This document shows positions 6,811 to 8,711 of a stretch of 8,711 nucleotides of DNA, in pieces. The number at the start of each line of letters is the position of its first letter. Positions within the stretch are counted from its first letter, which is position 1. Source of the DNA: Bacteroidota bacterium (GTDB lineage Bacteria; Bacteroidota; Bacteroidia; UKL13-3); contig VEQB01000076.1 of the NCBI GenBank assembly GCA_018883485.1, positions 1-8,711 of the forward strand, in the 5' to 3' direction. Below the pieces are notes generated by a model. That model did no database searches, was not told the DNA's origin, and worked only from the letters and a program-made list of their open reading frames with translations. Made by a program: the position numbers and the translations under genes.

Positions 6811-6842
6811 AAAAAAAATCCTCTCACTAAGGAGAGGATTTT
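6811..6842 (-). terminator. Intrinsic terminator after tsf
   Basis: Perfect 11-bp stem between 6815-6825 (AAAATCCTCTC) and 6832-6842 (GAGAGGATTTT) with a 6-base loop. Read on the minus strand it lies just after the tsf stop (6849-6851), and its 3' side is a run of eight T (6818-6811). It sits between tsf and pyrH, so it probably lowers or stops readthrough into pyrH. Confidence 0.9.
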
Positions 6843-6848
6843 CAAAAA

Positions 6849-7679
6849 TTATAAAGAAATTCGTTTAAATGCGGTAACAGTTAAACCTTTTTCTATGCTA
6901 TCTAGCATTTGAGCAATGGTTTTGCTGCTATCCTTAACAAATTCCTGATTTAATAAGGTTGAATCTTTGTAGAACTTGCCTAATTTACCTTGCGCAATTT
7001 TCTCAAGCATATTTTCTGGTTTTCCTTCAGCACGGGCTTGGTCCATGCCAATAGCTAATTCGCGCTCTATAATAGTAGCATCAACATCACCTTTATCTAA
7101 AGCAACAGGGTTAAGGGCAGCAATTTGCATAGCCACGTCTTTACCTCCCATGAAGTTTGCTTCATTTGCTGGATTATTTAAAGATACCAATACGCCAATA
7201 CGATTTCCAGCGTGTATGTAAGGAACCAAGTTGGTGCCATTCATAATTTCGTATTTTACTACATCTATTTTTTCGCCGATTTTACCAACCTGCTCAATAA
7301 TTTTGTCGCCAACACTTGTACCGTCCATTGATAATGCCTTAAGGCTATCAGCATCTGCAGCATTATTAGCCAAAGCGATATCCGCTAATTTATGAGCAAA
7401 GGCAACGAAATCTTCATTTTTAGCAACGAAATCAGTTTCGCAACTTAATTGAAGAATTACACCTGTTGTTTTATTTTGATTTACTTTAGCAATGATTGCA
7501 CCTTCTTTGGCGTCGCGGTCTGCACGATTTGCAGAAATCTTTGCGCCTTTTTTACGAAGAAAATCTACGGCAGCTTCAAAATCGCCATTAGATTCTTGCA
7601 ATGCTTTTTTACAATCCATCATACCGGCACCTGTCATGGTGCGGAGTTTGTTTACATCTGATGCTGAAATGGTTGTCAT
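6849..7679 (-). CDS. tsf: Translation elongation factor Ts
   Basis: A 276-residue EF-Ts, the nucleotide exchange factor that removes GDP from EF-Tu in the cytosol. The N-terminal UBA-like domain is ISASDVNKLRTMTGAGMMDC followed by KKAL (about 4-27), one of the most conserved parts of the family. The core then has the EF-Tu-contacting TDFVAKN motif at 82-88, the first subdomain to about residue 140, and the second with VPYIHAGNRIGVLV and AMQIAALNP. The C-terminal part includes a coiled-coil-like helical stretch (ERELAIGMDQARAEGKPENM) and a GKLGKFYKDSTLLNQEFVKD ending. Length is normal (about 270-285). ATG at 7679 is preceded by an AAAGG on the coding strand that is too close to act as a normal ribosome site. 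Only 27 bases lie between the rpsB terminator and this ATG, so tsf is probably transcribed by readthrough from rpsB. Confidence 0.98.
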   Translation of the reverse strand: MTTISASDVNKLRTMTGAGMMDCKKALQESNGDFEAAVDFLRKKGAKISANRADRDAKEGAIIAKVNQNKTTGVILQLSCETDFVAKNEDFVAFAHKLADIALANNAADADSLKALSMDGTSVGDKIIEQVGKIGEKIDVVKYEIMNGTNLVPYIHAGNRIGVLVSLNNPANEANFMGGKDVAMQIAALNPVALDKGDVDATIIERELAIGMDQARAEGKPENMLEKIAQGKLGKFYKDSTLLNQEFVKDSSKTIAQMLDSIEKGLTVTAFKRISL

Positions 7680-7706
7680 CCTTTGATAGTTTTAATTTTT
7701 TATTTT

Positions 7707-7741
7707 AAAAAAAGCCTTCACCTCAATGGGAAGGCTTTTTT
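7707..7741 (-). terminator. Intrinsic terminator or attenuator between rpsB and tsf
   Basis: The arms 7708-7719 (AAAAAAGCCTTC) and 7730-7741 (GAAGGCTTTTTT) form a 12-bp stem. CC (7721-7722) and GG (7728-7729) can extend it inside the loop after a one-base bulge. On the minus strand it starts just 4 bases past the rpsB stop (7746-7748) and its 3' side is a run of seven T (7713-7707). It is strong in sequence, yet tsf begins only 27 bases later, so partial termination is more likely than a full stop. Confidence 0.88.
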
Positions 7742-7745
7742 ATAT

Positions 7746-8489
7746 TTAAGCTTCTTCTTTTTCGCTAGCAGCTTCTTTATCTGCTGTTTCCTCTTTTTCG
7801 CGTTTACGTTCTGATAATCCTTCAACTACAGCATCCGTGATGTAACGGGTGATGAGAGCAATTGATTTTGCGGCATCATCATTCGCTGGAATAGGATGGT
7901 CTACTTGCGTAGGATCTGAATTTGTATCTACTATTCCAAAAGTTGGAATATTAAGCTTGGTTGCTTCTGAAACAGCAATATGTTCTCTGCGAATGTCTAC
8001 GATGAATAACGCAGCAGGCAATCTGTTTAAATCAGCAATTCCACCCAATACTTTTTTCAACTTAATTTTTTCGCGCTCAATCATGAGGCGTTCTTTTTTG
8101 TTTATGTTAACATAGGTTCCGTCTTGAGCCAATTTCTCAAGTGTTTGCATCTTCTTAATGCTTTTTCTTACGGTACCAAAATTTGTTAACATACCACCTA
8201 ACCAACGATCGCAAACGTAAGGCATGTTTACTCGCTTTGCTTCGTTTTCAACGATTTCTTTCGCTTGTTTTTTGGTGGCTACGTAAAGAACTTTACGTCC
8301 AGATTTAACAATGTTTTTAATGGCATTAGCGGCCTCATCCAGCTTTACAGCTGTTTTGTGTAAATCGATGAGGTGGATTCCGTTTTTCTCCATAAAAATA
8401 TATGGGGCCATTTTCGGATTCCATTTACGGGTTAAGTGACCAAAGTGCACTCCCGCTTCCAGCAACTCTTCGTGCGTGATATTAGACAT
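7746..8489 (-). CDS. rpsB: 30S ribosomal protein S2
   Basis: A 247-residue S2, a late-assembling protein of the small ribosomal subunit. The family start is clear: HEELLEAGVHFGHLTRKWNP (6-25), followed by KMAPYIFMEKNGIHLIDLHKT, then the ATKKQAKEIVE helix, the conserved DRWLGGMLTNFGTVRKSIKK segment, LPAALFIVDIRREHIAVSEA, and IPTFGIVDTNSDPTQVDHPIPANDDA. The C-terminal tail after about 225 (SERKREKEETADKEAASEKE) is highly charged and low in complexity, as in many Bacteroidota S2 proteins. ATG at 8489 gives the normal N-terminus (MSNITHEEL). The rpsI stop is 21 bases upstream, so the two are co-transcribed. The leader has no obvious S2-binding structure in this short gap. Confidence 0.98.
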   Translation of the reverse strand: MSNITHEELLEAGVHFGHLTRKWNPKMAPYIFMEKNGIHLIDLHKTAVKLDEAANAIKNIVKSGRKVLYVATKKQAKEIVENEAKRVNMPYVCDRWLGGMLTNFGTVRKSIKKMQTLEKLAQDGTYVNINKKERLMIEREKIKLKKVLGGIADLNRLPAALFIVDIRREHIAVSEATKLNIPTFGIVDTNSDPTQVDHPIPANDDAAKSIALITRYITDAVVEGLSERKREKEETADKEAASEKEEA

Positions 8490-8510
8490 AGAAATTTAAA
8501 ATGTTTCTGA

Positions 8511-8692
8511 TTAACGTTTTACGAATTGGAAACGCTTACGTGCTTTCTTTTGACCTGGTTTTTTACGTTCAACCATTCTTGGGTCACGAGTTAGCAAGCC
8601 ACCTACTTTTAAAGCTGGCTTCATTTCTGCGTTGTGTTTTACCAATGCGCGGGCAATTGCTAATTTAAGGGCATCTGCCTGTCCTGTAATTC
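8511..8692 (-). CDS. rpsI: 30S ribosomal protein S9, C-terminal part (cut by contig end)
   Basis: Fifty-nine residues plus stop of S9 are genuine: ITGQADALKLAIARALV at the cut end, LLTRDPRMVERKKPGQKKARK in the middle, and the family's arginine/lysine tail ending RFQFVKR, whose last residues reach the ribosomal P-site tRNA. The full protein is about 128-130 residues; the N-terminal half lies beyond the window. Reading further toward 8711 the frame meets TAA (8702-8700) and TAG (8699-8697), where S9 should read GGG before ITGQ. These stops are not a mutation of the gene: the final bases are sequencing adapter, listed separately. The two last genomic bases read as the end of the expected glycine codon. 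The gene leads into rpsB after 21 bases. Confidence 0.95.
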
Positions 8693-8711
8693 TTGTCTAT
8701 TATACACATCT
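8693..8711 (+). other. Residual Tn5 mosaic-end (Nextera) adapter at contig edge, not genomic
   Basis: The last 19 bases read TTGTCTATTATACACATCT. This equals the synthetic Tn5 mosaic end CTGTCTCTTATACACATCT at 17 of 19 positions (differences at 8693 and 8699). An alternative alignment from C8692 needs one inserted base and one substitution. The orientation is that of a read running off the end of an insert into adapter, it sits exactly at the window end, and it breaks the otherwise perfect rpsI frame with two stops. Natural Tn5 outer and inner ends fit worse than the mosaic end, so a real transposon is unlikely. Confidence 0.92.

Noticed and set aside
6976..8115. Several plus-strand open frames of 64-88 residues opposite tsf and rpsB.
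   Set aside because: They are antisense shadows of well-recognised genes with no family features of their own.
8697..8702. Two in-frame stops making rpsI a pseudogene.
   Set aside because: They lie entirely within the adapter bases, and S9 is essential and otherwise intact.
8693..8711. A natural Tn5-type transposon end inserted in rpsI.
   Set aside because: The bases fit the synthetic mosaic end (2 mismatches) better than the natural outer end (about 5), lie exactly at the contig edge in read-through orientation, and no transposase or target duplication is visible.

Overview
The window is chromosomal DNA of a member of the Bacteroidota. This rests on AT-rich sequence, start codons without strong Shine-Dalgarno sites, the C-terminal extension of MetK, the acidic/lysine-rich tail of ribosomal protein S2, and the gene order rpsI-rpsB-tsf-pyrH. 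I cannot place it below phylum with confidence. Nothing looks like phage, plasmid, insertion sequence, CRISPR or recent transfer. No gap between genes exceeds 160 bases.

Layout. At the left edge (2-520, +) is the C-terminal part of metK, ending in a strong bidirectional terminator. Facing it (556-1233, -) is a gene for a shortened 3-hydroxyacyl-CoA dehydrogenase-like protein whose NAD-binding and catalytic signatures appear lost. Diverging from that gene over a 44-base gap is a tight three-gene cluster on +: ridA (1278-1658), a multi-pass membrane protein with faint PAP2-phosphatase-like motifs (1664-2302), and a PaaG-type enoyl-CoA hydratase/isomerase (2299-3081, 4-base overlap). Next come a stand-alone universal stress family protein (3215-3979) and dxs (4139-6061), the first enzyme of the MEP isoprenoid pathway. 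dxs runs stop-to-stop, with zero bases between, into the minus-strand translation cluster.

That cluster reads right to left: the C-terminal part of rpsI (S9), rpsB (S2), tsf (EF-Ts) and pyrH (UMP kinase). Intrinsic-terminator hairpins lie after rpsB and after tsf, which suggests that expression steps down along the operon.

I found no new defence, secretion or biosynthetic system; this is mostly core-genome content. The points most worth a second look are: (1) the last ~19 bases match the synthetic Tn5 mosaic-end (Nextera) adapter and are not genome, which explains two in-frame stops in rpsI; (2) the degenerate dehydrogenase-like protein next to the ridA/membrane protein/paaG-like cluster; (3) the internal terminators of the rpsB-tsf-pyrH operon; (4) the zero-gap convergence of dxs and pyrH.
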